From: Proluteimonas luteida
GTDB taxonomy: Bacteria > Pseudomonadota > Gammaproteobacteria > Xanthomonadales > Xanthomonadaceae
Reading direction: 5' to 3'
Assembly: GCF_021191695.1 (NCBI RefSeq)
Contig: NZ_JAIWPT010000024.1
Span: 1-47,241 of the forward strand
Length of the DNA stretch: 47,241 nucleotides
Made by a program: the position numbers and the translations under genes
Shown here: positions 39,790 to 47,241 of the stretch, piece after piece
Layout: each line of letters opens with the position of its first letter
Position numbering within the stretch: position 1 is the stretch's first letter
The notes under the pieces: model-generated
The model's database searches: none
What the model was told of the DNA's origin: nothing
Seen by the model: only the letters and a program-made list of their open reading frames with translations

Positions 39790-42768
39790 CTACCAGCGCT
39801 TGTCGAAGGCGAGCACCAGGGTCCTGCCCAGCACCGTCGCATTGGTCGGGTCGTAGGGATCCGCCAGGGCATCGTTGGCCGCTGTGCCGCCGTCGATGAA
39901 CGGCGGGTTGCGGTTGGCCAGGTTGACCGCCGTGAAGCTCACGCGCGCGTCCTCGAAGAAGCCGCCCAGCCGCGACAGCCCGTAGCTGACGTTCGCGTCG
40001 AAGGTTTTCCAGGCATCGATCCTGATCGGCGCCGTGGCCGCCACGGGCATGCCGTTGGCACCGGGACGGAAGCAGCCGGAGGCGCATTCGTAGCTGTCGA
40101 CGTAGTTCAGCGTCAGCGACGCGGACAGGTCGCCGCGCTGCCAGCGCACGCCCTGGACCGAGCGCAGCGGGACCGGGTTGCCGACTGCGCTGTACTTGCC
40201 CAGCTGGTCGACGTAGCCGGCGCCGGGGACGGCTTCCACCTCGTAGGAATTGAGCCAGGTGCCGCGGGCGAACAGCTCGAACCATCCCGCGCCGGCGGTA
40301 TCGAAACCGTAGCCGAGATCGAAGTCCACGCCGTCCATCTTCAGCGAGGCCAGGTTGAGCTGGGTCGCGTTGACGATCATCGCCACGTCGGCCGCGCTCT
40401 GCACCGGCCCGGCGCCGAGCTGGCCGAGGTAGCGCGGGTCGTTGTCGATCAGGTCCTGCACGCGCGCCACCGCGGGATTGATCTCCAGGCTGTCGATGTA
40501 CGGCGTGGTGCCGGTGGCGAAGAGCTGGGCGAGGATCCCGCCGAGGGCCCCGGCCTGGATGCGCACGATGCGGTCGTCGACCTTCAGGTTGAAGTAGCTG
40601 GCGCCGATCTTCAGGCCCGGCGCCCACTCCGGCGCGTAGTCGAAGCCCAGCGTCCAGGTCCGCGACTCCTCGGGCTTGAGCGTCGGGCCCGCGCCGCCGC
40701 TGACCACGATCGCGGTGAAGGTGCAGTTGCCCGCGCCGCCGGGCGTACCGGTGACGCCGTTGAGCGGCACCAGGGTGGTGGTGCAGGGCGCGGTGTACAG
40801 GTCGGCGCGCATGAACGCGCCGTTGCCGCCGGTGATCGGCTGCACGCCGTTGTACGCGTAGCGCATCGGCGGGGCGTGGAACGAGGTGCCCCAGCTGCCG
40901 CGCAGGGTCAGGCTGTCGGTGGGCTTGAAGTCCAGGCCGACCTTCGGGTTGAACGTGGAGAAGTCGCCGAGGCCGCGGCCCCGCTCGTAGCGGCCGGCGA
41001 TCGACAGGTCCAGCTTGCGGGCGAAGGACATGCGGTTGCGCTCGCCGATCAGCGGTACCGCCAGTTCCGCGAACAGCGCGCTGACGTCGCGCTCGGTGGT
41101 CCCGAACCGGGCATGCTGGTCGGAGGTGCTGCGCCAGTTGAAATCGAGGTCGCCGCCGATGTTCTCGCGGCGCCAGTCGGCCCCGGCCGCCAGCTTGACC
41201 GTGCCGCCGCCGATGTCGAACAGGTCGCCGTCGACCTTGAAGCTGGCCTGCGCCAGCCACGAGGTGAAATCGAGGTTCTCGTAGCCGATGAGCTGCGACA
41301 GCACCTGGTCGGACAGGCCGTCGGTGGTCCAGGGGTTCAGCGGCTGGTAGTTCAGGCCGGCGCAGTAGGCCTGCGCGGCGGCGCTGGCGTTGGCGGCCAG
41401 GCCCTGGCTGCACTGGATCGCGGTCGGCGCCTGCGCCAGGCCGCCCGCCGGGGTCGGCAGGTAGTCGTAGATGTTGGCGTTGCGCTGCACGTCGGAATTG
41501 CGGCTCTGGTCCTCGCGGCTGTAGGACAGCGCGGCATCGCCACGCCAGCTGCCGCCCAGCTCGAAGCTCGCGCCGAAGGTCGCGGCGAGGCTCTCGACCT
41601 CCACCGCGCGGCGCAGCGGACGGTCGTCGATCACCACGCCGTAGTTGTTGGCGACCCCGGGGATGAAATAGGGGTTGTCGGGTCCGAGTGTTCCGTACAG
41701 GGCCAGGTAGCCCTGGTTGTAGTCGCCGCTGCGGCGGCTGTAGCGCAGGTCGCCCTGGAGCTGGACCGACTCGCCGACGTCGTGCTCGAAACCCAGGAAC
41801 GCGCTGTGCCGGTCCATCCGCGGGATGATGTCCACCATCTCCCAGGCATCGTAGGTGTTGCCGACGCCGTCAGTCACCGGGATCAGGTCGGCCACGGTCA
41901 GGCCGGCGCCGGCACCGCCGGGCACCCGGTAGACCACGTTGCCGTTGGCCGCGGCCGTGCCGGCGAACAGGTTCGCGGCGCTGCCGGCTCGGCCGGTGGC
42001 GCGGCGCCAGTTCACGCCGCCGCGGTCGCTGAAGTCGCTGCCGTTGTAGATCTCGCGATCCGTCGCCAGCACGTTCTCCTGGCGGTTGAACTCGTAGCCC
42101 AGGACCACGCCGCCGCGATCCCAGTGCGTGCCCCAGGTCTGCCCCACCTGGTACTGGTTGCCGCCGCCGTCGGTGGTGCCGAAACGGGCGCTGGAGTGCG
42201 CGCCGGTATCGCGCCGCTTGAGCAGGATGTTGACCACGCCGCCGACCGCGTCGGAGCCGTACACCGCCGACGCGCCGTCGAGCAGTACCTCGACATGCGA
42301 GATCGCGTTGACGGGGATCGTCGAGATGTCGACGAAATCGCCGTACTGGCCCGAGGACGCCACCCGGCGCCCGTTGACCAGCACCAGCGTGGACAGCGCG
42401 CCGAGCCCGCGCAGGTTCACGCCCTGGCCGCCGGTCATGTTGGAACCGGCGACGCTGGCGTCCTGCCCGCCCTGGACGTTGTCGCTCATGCCGACGCCGC
42501 CGGCGAAGTTCGCCGGCAGTTCGCGCAGGTAGTCGCCGAGGGTGGCCTTGCCGCTGGCCGCAATCTGCTCGGCATCGATGACCAGCACCGTATTGCCGGC
42601 CGGTTCGGCGCCGCGGATGTTGGTGCCGGTCACCACCACCGTCTCCAGCGTCTGCGTGCCGTCCCCGGCCACGTCCTGCTGCTGCGCGTGCAGCACCCCC
42701 GAAACCGCCAATGCGAGCAGGCTCACGCCGCCCGCCACCCCGTTCAGACATCGTGCCCGCTTGTTCAT
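39790..42768 (-). CDS. TonB-dependent outer-membrane receptor
   Basis: A 992-residue receptor with a signal peptide (MNKRARCLNG...VLHAQQ), a TonB box-like segment (LETVVVTGTNI), a plug domain (DYLRELPANF, GQGVNLRGLGALSTLVLVNGRR, VEVLLDGASAVYGSDAVGGVVNILLKR) and a beta-barrel ending in TLVLAFDKRW. It imports large or scarce ligands (siderophores, heme, plant or microbial products) using TonB energy. The plug sequence is of the large Xanthomonad/Sphingomonad class, so the ligand need not be iron-related. Transcribed from a good promoter at 42882-42911 and divergent from a GntR regulator. Confidence 0.95.
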   Translation of the reverse strand: MNKRARCLNGVAGGVSLLALAVSGVLHAQQQDVAGDGTQTLETVVVTGTNIRGAEPAGNTVLVIDAEQIAASGKATLGDYLRELPANFAGGVGMSDNVQGGQDASVAGSNMTGGQGVNLRGLGALSTLVLVNGRRVASSGQYGDFVDISTIPVNAISHVEVLLDGASAVYGSDAVGGVVNILLKRRDTGAHSSARFGTTDGGGNQYQVGQTWGTHWDRGGVVLGYEFNRQENVLATDREIYNGSDFSDRGGVNWRRATGRAGSAANLFAGTAAANGNVVYRVPGGAGAGLTVADLIPVTDGVGNTYDAWEMVDIIPRMDRHSAFLGFEHDVGESVQLQGDLRYSRRSGDYNQGYLALYGTLGPDNPYFIPGVANNYGVVIDDRPLRRAVEVESLAATFGASFELGGSWRGDAALSYSREDQSRNSDVQRNANIYDYLPTPAGGLAQAPTAIQCSQGLAANASAAAQAYCAGLNYQPLNPWTTDGLSDQVLSQLIGYENLDFTSWLAQASFKVDGDLFDIGGGTVKLAAGADWRRENIGGDLDFNWRSTSDQHARFGTTERDVSALFAELAVPLIGERNRMSFARKLDLSIAGRYERGRGLGDFSTFNPKVGLDFKPTDSLTLRGSWGTSFHAPPMRYAYNGVQPITGGNGAFMRADLYTAPCTTTLVPLNGVTGTPGGAGNCTFTAIVVSGGAGPTLKPEESRTWTLGFDYAPEWAPGLKIGASYFNLKVDDRIVRIQAGALGGILAQLFATGTTPYIDSLEINPAVARVQDLIDNDPRYLGQLGAGPVQSAADVAMIVNATQLNLASLKMDGVDFDLGYGFDTAGAGWFELFARGTWLNSYEVEAVPGAGYVDQLGKYSAVGNPVPLRSVQGVRWQRGDLSASLTLNYVDSYECASGCFRPGANGMPVAATAPIRIDAWKTFDANVSYGLSRLGGFFEDARVSFTAVNLANRNPPFIDGGTAANDALADPYDPTNATVLGRTLVLAFDKRW

Positions 42769-42881
42769 GATTTTCCCCGTGTGGCTGATGATTGCGATGA
42801 ATCGGCTGCAAGAGGGTGTTCACCGGGGGAACCCCGGGGCCCGCGACATCGTCCCTGTCACACGGACTTAACTTGAATCCG

Positions 42882-42911
42882 ATATGAGCAGAAGCCCAAC
42901 GCGATTGTCAA
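42882..42911 (-). promoter_or_regulatory. Candidate promoter of the TonB receptor gene
   Basis: On the minus strand TTGACA (42911-42906) is followed after 18 bases by TCATAT (42887-42882), about 115 bases before the start codon. The intergenic region 42769-43108 is otherwise AT-rich around 42905-42995 and holds no gene; the divergent regulator probably binds there. No clear Fur box was seen. Confidence 0.5.
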
Positions 42912-43108
42912 GAAATTACGATATTTTTTATTGAATTCTTGGCCGTCTCGCATCCCCCGACCCGTTCACGGCCAAATAAATCGATAATTTTCAGCCATTT
43001 CCTCCCCCTCTCCAGCCGCTGGCGGCACCCGCCGGAGGCCGCCGGCCTGGTGCGGTGCGTCATCGCGCTGGCGTTGATTTTCGAAATTGTCCCGCGCATC
43101 CTGCCCGC

Positions 43109-43828
43109 ATGAGCCAACCAGCCAAGGCGACATCCGCACGCACCCTCGCCCGCCAGGCGTACCAGCACATCCGCCACGACATCGTCGCCGGACGGCTGCT
43201 GCCCGGCAGCAAGCTCAAGCTCGAATCGATGGCGCAGCAGTACCAGGTGGGCATGTCCCCGCTTCGCGAGGCGCTGGCGCGCCTGGTCGGCGACCAGCTG
43301 GTCAAGACCGAGGACCAGCGCGGCTTCTGGGTCGCGCCGCTGTCGCTCGACGAGCTCGACGACATCTCGCGCGTCCGCACCCTGGTCGAGACCGAGGCGC
43401 TGCGGCTGTCGATCGAGAACGGCAACGAGACCTGGGAACGCGACGTCCGCGCCGCGTTCGAGTCGCTCAGCGCGGTGGAGGCGGGCCTGTCGGGCTCGGA
43501 ACTGCCGGTGTCGCAGGAGGTCCTGGACCAGTGGGAGGCCCGCAACCACGCGTTCCACACCGCCCTGATCTCGGCCTGCGACTCGCCCTGGCTCGGCAAG
43601 CTGCAGGAGTTGCTGTACCACCAGGCCGAGCGCTACCGCCGCTTCTCGCTGAGCTACTCGCAGGGGCGGCGCTTCGTCCATGACGAGCACGTGGCGATCT
43701 TCGAGGCCGCGATCGAGCGCAATGCCGTGCGCGCCTGCCGCCTGACCGAGGCGCACCTGATGCGCACCTACGACGCGGTCCGCGCGGCGCTGGCGAAGAT
43801 GGAGGCCTTCTCCGCCAGCGCCGCCTGA
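43109..43828 (+). CDS. FadR-subfamily GntR regulator (FCD domain)
   Basis: A 239-residue regulator. The N-terminal winged helix (AYQHIRHDIVAGRLLPGSKLK, SPLREALARLVGDQLV) is followed by an all-helical FCD ligand domain (about 90-225) with the metal/ligand residues in RNHAFHTALI, LLYHQAERYRR and DEHVAIFEAAIERN (Asp and three His). FCD regulators bind small organic acids and control catabolic genes. Divergent from the TonB receptor and next to the ring-cleavage genes, it is the likely regulator of this cluster. CsiR/GlaR is the most similar known type by pattern. Confidence 0.92.
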   Translation: MSQPAKATSARTLARQAYQHIRHDIVAGRLLPGSKLKLESMAQQYQVGMSPLREALARLVGDQLVKTEDQRGFWVAPLSLDELDDISRVRTLVETEALRLSIENGNETWERDVRAAFESLSAVEAGLSGSELPVSQEVLDQWEARNHAFHTALISACDSPWLGKLQELLYHQAERYRRFSLSYSQGRRFVHDEHVAIFEAAIERNAVRACRLTEAHLMRTYDAVRAALAKMEAFSASAA

Positions 43829-43859
43829 GACGGGACGGGAACCACCGTCCCGTCCGTCC

Positions 43860-44507
43860 TCAATCCGCGCCGCAGATCCGCGGCTGGGTCCGCAGCAGTT
43901 CGCGGGTGCGCTCGAAACCGTCCACCGCCCGCTGGTCGAAGGCCTTGGTGTTCTCGGACACGTACAGGCCGACGATCAGCGCGCCCTGCTTGTCGTAGAA
44001 CGCGAGGATGCGGGTGAACTTGTCGGCCTCCACGGTCGGGATCTGCAGCGCCCAGATCTGGTCGACTTCCTGGGGGGTGATGTGGCCATGCACGCCAGCG
44101 CCCTCGTCGGCATACATGTCGTACCAGATCGGGGTCGTCGTCGACTGGGTCTGCGGGACGGTGCTGGGGAAATTCCAGGCATGCATGCCACCGGAAGTGA
44201 ACACGATGCCGATCCTGGTGTCGGCACCCCAGGCATCGACCGACTTCCAGACCTCGTCGAAGAACAGGCGGTTGGAGCGCACGCCGTAGGCGTGGTCCGC
44301 GTGCAGGGCGCTGACCACGGTGGCCTCCGGCATCCGGAACAGTCGGCCCACGGCCGGCGGCGGCGCGCCCGGGCGGGTGTTGGCGTAGTAGTTCTGGATG
44401 ACCCGGGCATCGTCCGGCGAGGCACAGGTGCCGGCCGCGCTGGCGTGGCCGGCCATGCCGGTTGCCGCCAGCAGCGACAGGGTCAGGATCAGGTTCTTCG
44501 CAGTCAT
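43860..44507 (-). CDS. Exported ChuX/HutX-like protein
   Basis: A 215-residue protein with a signal peptide (cleavage near ASA-AG, residue 25). The mature part follows the ChuX/HutX heme-utilisation pattern: helical start (VGRLFRMPEATVVSALHAD), FFDEVWKSVDAWGADTRIGIVFTSGGMHAWNFP, GHITPQEVDQIWALQIPT, KFTRILAFYDKQGALIVGLYVSENTK. Known ChuX/HutX proteins are cytoplasmic heme carriers, so an exported version is unusual. One Cys near each end (TCAS and RICGAD) could form a disulphide. Same strand as the aldolase/dioxygenase genes, 78 bases downstream. Confidence 0.65.
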   Translation of the reverse strand: MTAKNLILTLSLLAATGMAGHASAAGTCASPDDARVIQNYYANTRPGAPPPAVGRLFRMPEATVVSALHADHAYGVRSNRLFFDEVWKSVDAWGADTRIGIVFTSGGMHAWNFPSTVPQTQSTTTPIWYDMYADEGAGVHGHITPQEVDQIWALQIPTVEADKFTRILAFYDKQGALIVGLYVSENTKAFDQRAVDGFERTRELLRTQPRICGAD

Positions 44508-44585
44508 CTTGCAGTCTTCCGTCGATGGGTGGGGAGGGAGTGGCTGGCAGGCGCGCCGCCGGCGCGCTTCGCTGGCGGGAGGTTT

Positions 44586-45296
44586 CTAGCCGGCGGGGGC
44601 CGGGGCGGCGACCGCCTCCGGATCGCCGTGGGTCAGGTAGTCCCACATCCGTTCCAGCAGTCCGCCGGTCCAGATCGCGCGCGCGCCGGATTGCTGCGGG
44701 GTGAACGCAAGGGCATCCACGCCGGTCGACAGGCAGTCGAGCTCGACCCGCGCGGCGTCCTCGAGATACCAGGCCAGCACCACCGCCATCTGCAGCGAGT
44801 CGCCGGCCAGCACCGCGCCGTTGCCGCGCATGACGATCGCGCGGGCAGCGCCGAGCCGGCGGGCCAGTTCGACCGCCTGCGGGTCGCTGCGCACCAGCAG
44901 CGGGTCGTCCCACAGCGGCGGCTGCGGATGGAAATAGCTGCCGAACCCGTGGCGCGCGACCGGGGTGCGGCCGAGCACGCTCAGGCTCATCAGTTTCGGC
45001 GGCTGCACCCGCGCCACGCCGTTGACGTCGGGGCGCAGGCGGTAGATCTCGCGATGGATGCGGACCTCGGGCAGCACGTCGTCCGGCAGCACGCCGTCGA
45101 GCCGCACCACGCGGCAGGCTGCACCGGGCGCGACCAGGCCGGGCGGCCGCGACGGCCCGACCAGGAACCGTCCCGCGTCCAGGCGCAGGCTGCAATGGCC
45201 GTAGGCGTGCACCAGCCCGTGCCGGCCCAGGGCCCGCGCCGCGGTGCGGACGAGACGTTCCTGCGCCGCGCTGGCGGGCGGGTCCGCGGCGTTCAA
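44586..45296 (-). CDS. Class II aldolase/adducin-like protein lacking metal ligands
   Basis: A 236-residue protein of the class II aldolase/adducin fold: RALGRHGLVHAYGHCSLRLD, LPEVRIHREIYRLRPDVNGV, and a C-terminal AVELARRLGAARAIVMRGNGAVLAG. In active enzymes zinc is held by the HTH of VVHTHPP and the His of NHG. Here these are ARVQPP (96-98) and GNG, so three His ligands are missing. It may be non-enzymatic, or act without zinc. The start is TTG 45296, overlapping the TGA of the upstream dioxygenase gene (TTGA), which makes coupled translation likely. Confidence 0.8.
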   Translation of the reverse strand: MNAADPPASAAQERLVRTAARALGRHGLVHAYGHCSLRLDAGRFLVGPSRPPGLVAPGAACRVVRLDGVLPDDVLPEVRIHREIYRLRPDVNGVARVQPPKLMSLSVLGRTPVARHGFGSYFHPQPPLWDDPLLVRSDPQAVELARRLGAARAIVMRGNGAVLAGDSLQMAVVLAWYLEDAARVELDCLSTGVDALAFTPQQSGARAIWTGGLLERMWDYLTHGDPEAVAAPAPAG

Positions 45297-46150
45297 TCGC
45301 GGAACTCCCGGATGTCGGGCCTGGCGCCCCATTCGCAGAAGCCCCGGGGCCCGAACTCGAACTGGCGCTCGCGGTAGAGCAGCTCGTCGGCGATGGTGCT
45401 GACGCCCGACGAGTACTCGAACACCATGCCGTCCGGTCCCTCGAAGTACAGGAAGCGCGCCGACGAGGTCGGATGCTTGCCGGGGCCGAACACCACCGGG
45501 ATGCCGCGCCCGCGGATGAAATTGCAGGAACGCTGCACGTCGTCGGTGCTGGCGACCTGGTGGTTGATGTGCTGGATGCCCTTGCGGGTGGTGGGGAACA
45601 GCGCGATCTTGTGGTGGATCTCGTCGATCCGCAGCAGCGGCGCATCGCCGATCCGGTCGCTGACCCGGGCGTTGCACACCGTGGTCCAGAAGCGCTCGTC
45701 GCGCGCAGCGTCGGTGGTGCACAGGCCGATGTGGCTGAAACCGGTGATGCCGGCGTCGCGGCTGCCGTGGTAGCGGCGTCCGGCCATCGCCGGGCGCCAG
45801 GCCAGCTCGATGCGGTTGCCGGTCGGGTCGTCGAAGGCGACGAAACCGCGCACCTTGCGCAACTCGGCCTCCGCTGCGCTGCCGACATGGACACGGTGAC
45901 CGATGGCCTCGAGCTGGGCCGCCGCCGCATCCAGTTCGGCCTGCGTGTCGACCTCGAACGCGACCACCTGGTCGGCCGGGTCGCCGGCGACGTAGCACAG
46001 CGTGTGTTCGCGCTGGTTGGAGCGGAAGTACACCGCGTCGCCGCGGCGCTCGCCGATCTCCAGGCCCAGCACCTCGGTGGCGTAGCGCGTGGCGCCGTCC
46101 AGGTCGCGGGTCCCCAGGCGCACGTAGCAGACGTCGCGCAGGCGGATCAT
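45293..46150 (-). CDS. Extradiol ring-cleavage dioxygenase, vicinal oxygen chelate type
   Basis: A 285-residue two-domain VOC protein of the 2,3-dihydroxybiphenyl/catechol 2,3-dioxygenase class, which opens catechol rings using Fe(II). The N-terminal domain (1-120) is non-catalytic. The C-terminal domain carries the three ligands: His140 (GFSHIGL), His197 (HINHQVAS) and Glu245 (MVFEYSSG). Second-sphere residues are also in place. Start ATG 46150 overlaps the stop of the upstream VOC gene by four bases, and its own stop overlaps the aldolase-like start. The substrate is unknown. Confidence 0.92.
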   Translation of the reverse strand: MIRLRDVCYVRLGTRDLDGATRYATEVLGLEIGERRGDAVYFRSNQREHTLCYVAGDPADQVVAFEVDTQAELDAAAAQLEAIGHRVHVGSAAEAELRKVRGFVAFDDPTGNRIELAWRPAMAGRRYHGSRDAGITGFSHIGLCTTDAARDERFWTTVCNARVSDRIGDAPLLRIDEIHHKIALFPTTRKGIQHINHQVASTDDVQRSCNFIRGRGIPVVFGPGKHPTSSARFLYFEGPDGMVFEYSSGVSTIADELLYRERQFEFGPRGFCEWGARPDIREFRD

Positions 46151-47043
46151 GCGCCGCCGACCTCGCGCAGCCGCGGCCGCGCACGCGTCCCGTCCCGGCC
46201 GGCGAACTCGGCGATCCGGCAGGCGCTGCCCCAGCCGCAGTAGGCATCCGGGCGCGGCGCGAACTGGCGCGGCCGGCTGTCCGGGCCGATGACACGGCCC
46301 TCGGCGACGAGGCTGTAGGCCACCGCGTCCGGGCCGGCGAAGGTCAGGAACACCTGTTCGGACGTCGGCCTGCGGCCCGGACCGTGGAGCGGCGCCTCGC
46401 CGGCGTCGTGCAGCGCGTAGAAGCGCTGCATCACCTTGTCGAGGCTCTCGACCGCGTACTCGATCGCCAGCACGCCGGCAGCGTCGGCGGGATGCAGCGC
46501 GAGCCGGTGGTGGACGCCGTCGGACAGGCCCAGATAGGCCGCGTCGCCGATCCAGTCGTTGACCCGCATGCCGAACACGCCGGTCCACAGCGCCTCGTCG
46601 CGCGCGATCTCGGGCGTGCGCAGCGCGACCGCCGCCAGCCCGGTCACGCCGCTGTCGGTCGACGGGAAGAAACGCCACCCGCAGTCCTGCGGGCGCACCA
46701 CCAGCTCGACGTCCAGGCCGCCGGGCGTGGTGAAGCCCAGCAGCGCCTTGACCTGGCGCGCCGCGGCAAGCGCGTCGTCGCGGCGCGCCTCCAGCCCGAA
46801 CGCCTGCAGCGCCTCGGCCGCCCGCGCCAGCGTGGCGATGTCGCGCACTTCCAGGCCGATCGACGGGCGCGGCTGCCCGGCGGCGTAGACCAGGGTGTAG
46901 GCGCGCGCGTCGCTGCGGAAGGCGCGCACGCCCGGCAGCGGCACCGGTTGCAGCCCGAGCACGCCGGTCGCGAAGTCCGCGGCGGCCTGCGGATCCCGGC
47001 ACCCGGGATTGACGTAGCGCAGTTGTTCGATCGCGATGCCCAT
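46147..47043 (-). CDS. VOC-family sister protein without iron ligands
   Basis: A 298-residue protein with the same two-domain extradiol dioxygenase layout and a similar end (YCGWGSACRIAEF against FCEWGARPDIREF in the neighbour). When aligned, the three metal ligands of the partner are replaced: His140 by Ala137 (GLAAVAL), His197 by Tyr196 (AIEYAVES) and Glu245 by Ser244 (VAYSLVAE). It should not bind iron in the usual way; it may be a regulatory or structural partner, or a binding protein. It arose by duplication of the adjacent gene or a relative. Translationally coupled to the dioxygenase (ATGA). Confidence 0.85.
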   Translation of the reverse strand: MGIAIEQLRYVNPGCRDPQAAADFATGVLGLQPVPLPGVRAFRSDARAYTLVYAAGQPRPSIGLEVRDIATLARAAEALQAFGLEARRDDALAAARQVKALLGFTTPGGLDVELVVRPQDCGWRFFPSTDSGVTGLAAVALRTPEIARDEALWTGVFGMRVNDWIGDAAYLGLSDGVHHRLALHPADAAGVLAIEYAVESLDKVMQRFYALHDAGEAPLHGPGRRPTSEQVFLTFAGPDAVAYSLVAEGRVIGPDSRPRQFAPRPDAYCGWGSACRIAEFAGRDGTRARPRLREVGGA

Positions 47044-47122
47044 CAGCCTTTCCCCCAAGCATGTGATCGGGCGGGCCACCACCGGCACGCCCGTGGAACC
47101 GGCGACCCCTCGCGCGGACGGG

Positions 47123-47241
47123 TCAGCCGAGGCGCCGCTGCACGATGCGCGCGAACACGCTCACCGCGACCGGCAGCAGGTCGTCGTCGAAATCGAAGGT
47201 CGGGTGGTGGCACATCGCGCTGTCCTGGCCGAGGAACAGGT
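47123..47241 (-). CDS. M20-family amidohydrolase/peptidase, C-terminal fragment
   Basis: The last 39 residues of a gene that continues beyond the window: LFLGQDSAMCHHPTFDFDD then DLLPVAVSVFARIVQRRLG and TGA at 47123-47125. The HHPxFDFDD segment with a following helix is the usual end of M20 amidohydrolases (N-acyl amino acid or hippurate hydrolase type), where the His binds metal. Same strand as the dioxygenase genes and 80 bases upstream of them. Confidence 0.85.
   Translation of the reverse strand, partial: LFLGQDSAMCHHPTFDFDDDLLPVAVSVFARIVQRRLG

Noticed and set aside
38389..42876. A 1495-codon open frame on the plus strand opposite the TonB receptor and esterase genes
   Set aside because: It has Arg/Ala/Gly/Asp-rich low-complexity composition and lies antisense to two clear genes. 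It is a by-product of high GC content with few stops.

Overview
The window is GC-rich chromosomal DNA from a gammaproteobacterium, most likely the Xanthomonadaceae/Lysobacteraceae (Lysobacter, Luteimonas or Stenotrophomonas type). The pointers are a YajQ-type c-di-GMP binder, an E3 subunit carrying its own lipoyl domain, DUF1415/DUF3016/DUF3297 proteins, a large TonB-dependent receptor, and GTAG-ended REP-like repeats resembling the SMAG elements of Stenotrophomonas. No rRNA, phage, insertion sequence or CRISPR array was seen. This placement is inference from gene content.

Layout. 0.2-5.2 kb (minus): pyruvate dehydrogenase E2 (aceF), a GNAT-nitrilase fusion and a lipoyl-bearing E3 (lpdA) in a coupled operon without E1. 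5.5-12.9 kb: OmpW-like porin, secreted and membrane proteins of unknown role, an EamA transporter, a zinc alcohol dehydrogenase, YajQ, DUF1415, a four-unit REP array and a TyrA-like prephenate dehydrogenase. 13.1-16.4 kb: a zinc-efflux module (CDF exporter plus SmtB-type ArsR sensor, with a perfect 20-bp operator) and fabA-fabB for unsaturated fatty acids. 16.6-24.9 kb: RsuA and RsmC-like rRNA-modifying enzymes, a YbbA/YbbP-type ABC system divergent from tesA, and two cell-wall enzymes (M23 peptidase and L,D-transpeptidase). A second L,D-transpeptidase-like gene beside them is dead, with two in-frame TGA codons where tryptophan is expected.

25.7-29.3 kb is the most interesting part. A 37-codon leader-like ORF is followed by mutually exclusive hairpins and a strong terminator. 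A sigma-54-type promoter then precedes two abutting tRNA-like sequences, an SPFH/Band-7 protein (slipin-like) and the RNA ligase RtcB, and the unit closes with a second terminator. I read this as a stress-inducible RNA-repair operon with its own tRNA-like non-coding RNAs. One of these has no anticodon loop but an encoded CCA end; the other has an anticodon arm but a broken acceptor stem.

29.4-38.3 kb: a YtrA-type GntR regulator with an ABC transporter, DUF3016, a BetT choline transporter next to an outer-membrane porin, several small conserved proteins and a lipoprotein. 38.5-47.2 kb is an accessory uptake/catabolism cluster: a secreted esterase of the siderophore-hydrolase type, a TonB receptor, a divergent FadR-type regulator, a secreted ChuX/HutX-like protein, a class II aldolase-like protein without its metal ligands, an intact extradiol dioxygenase, a sister protein that has lost all three iron ligands, and the end of an M20 amidohydrolase. 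Together they suggest import and ring cleavage of a catechol- or amide-containing compound; the substrate is unknown.
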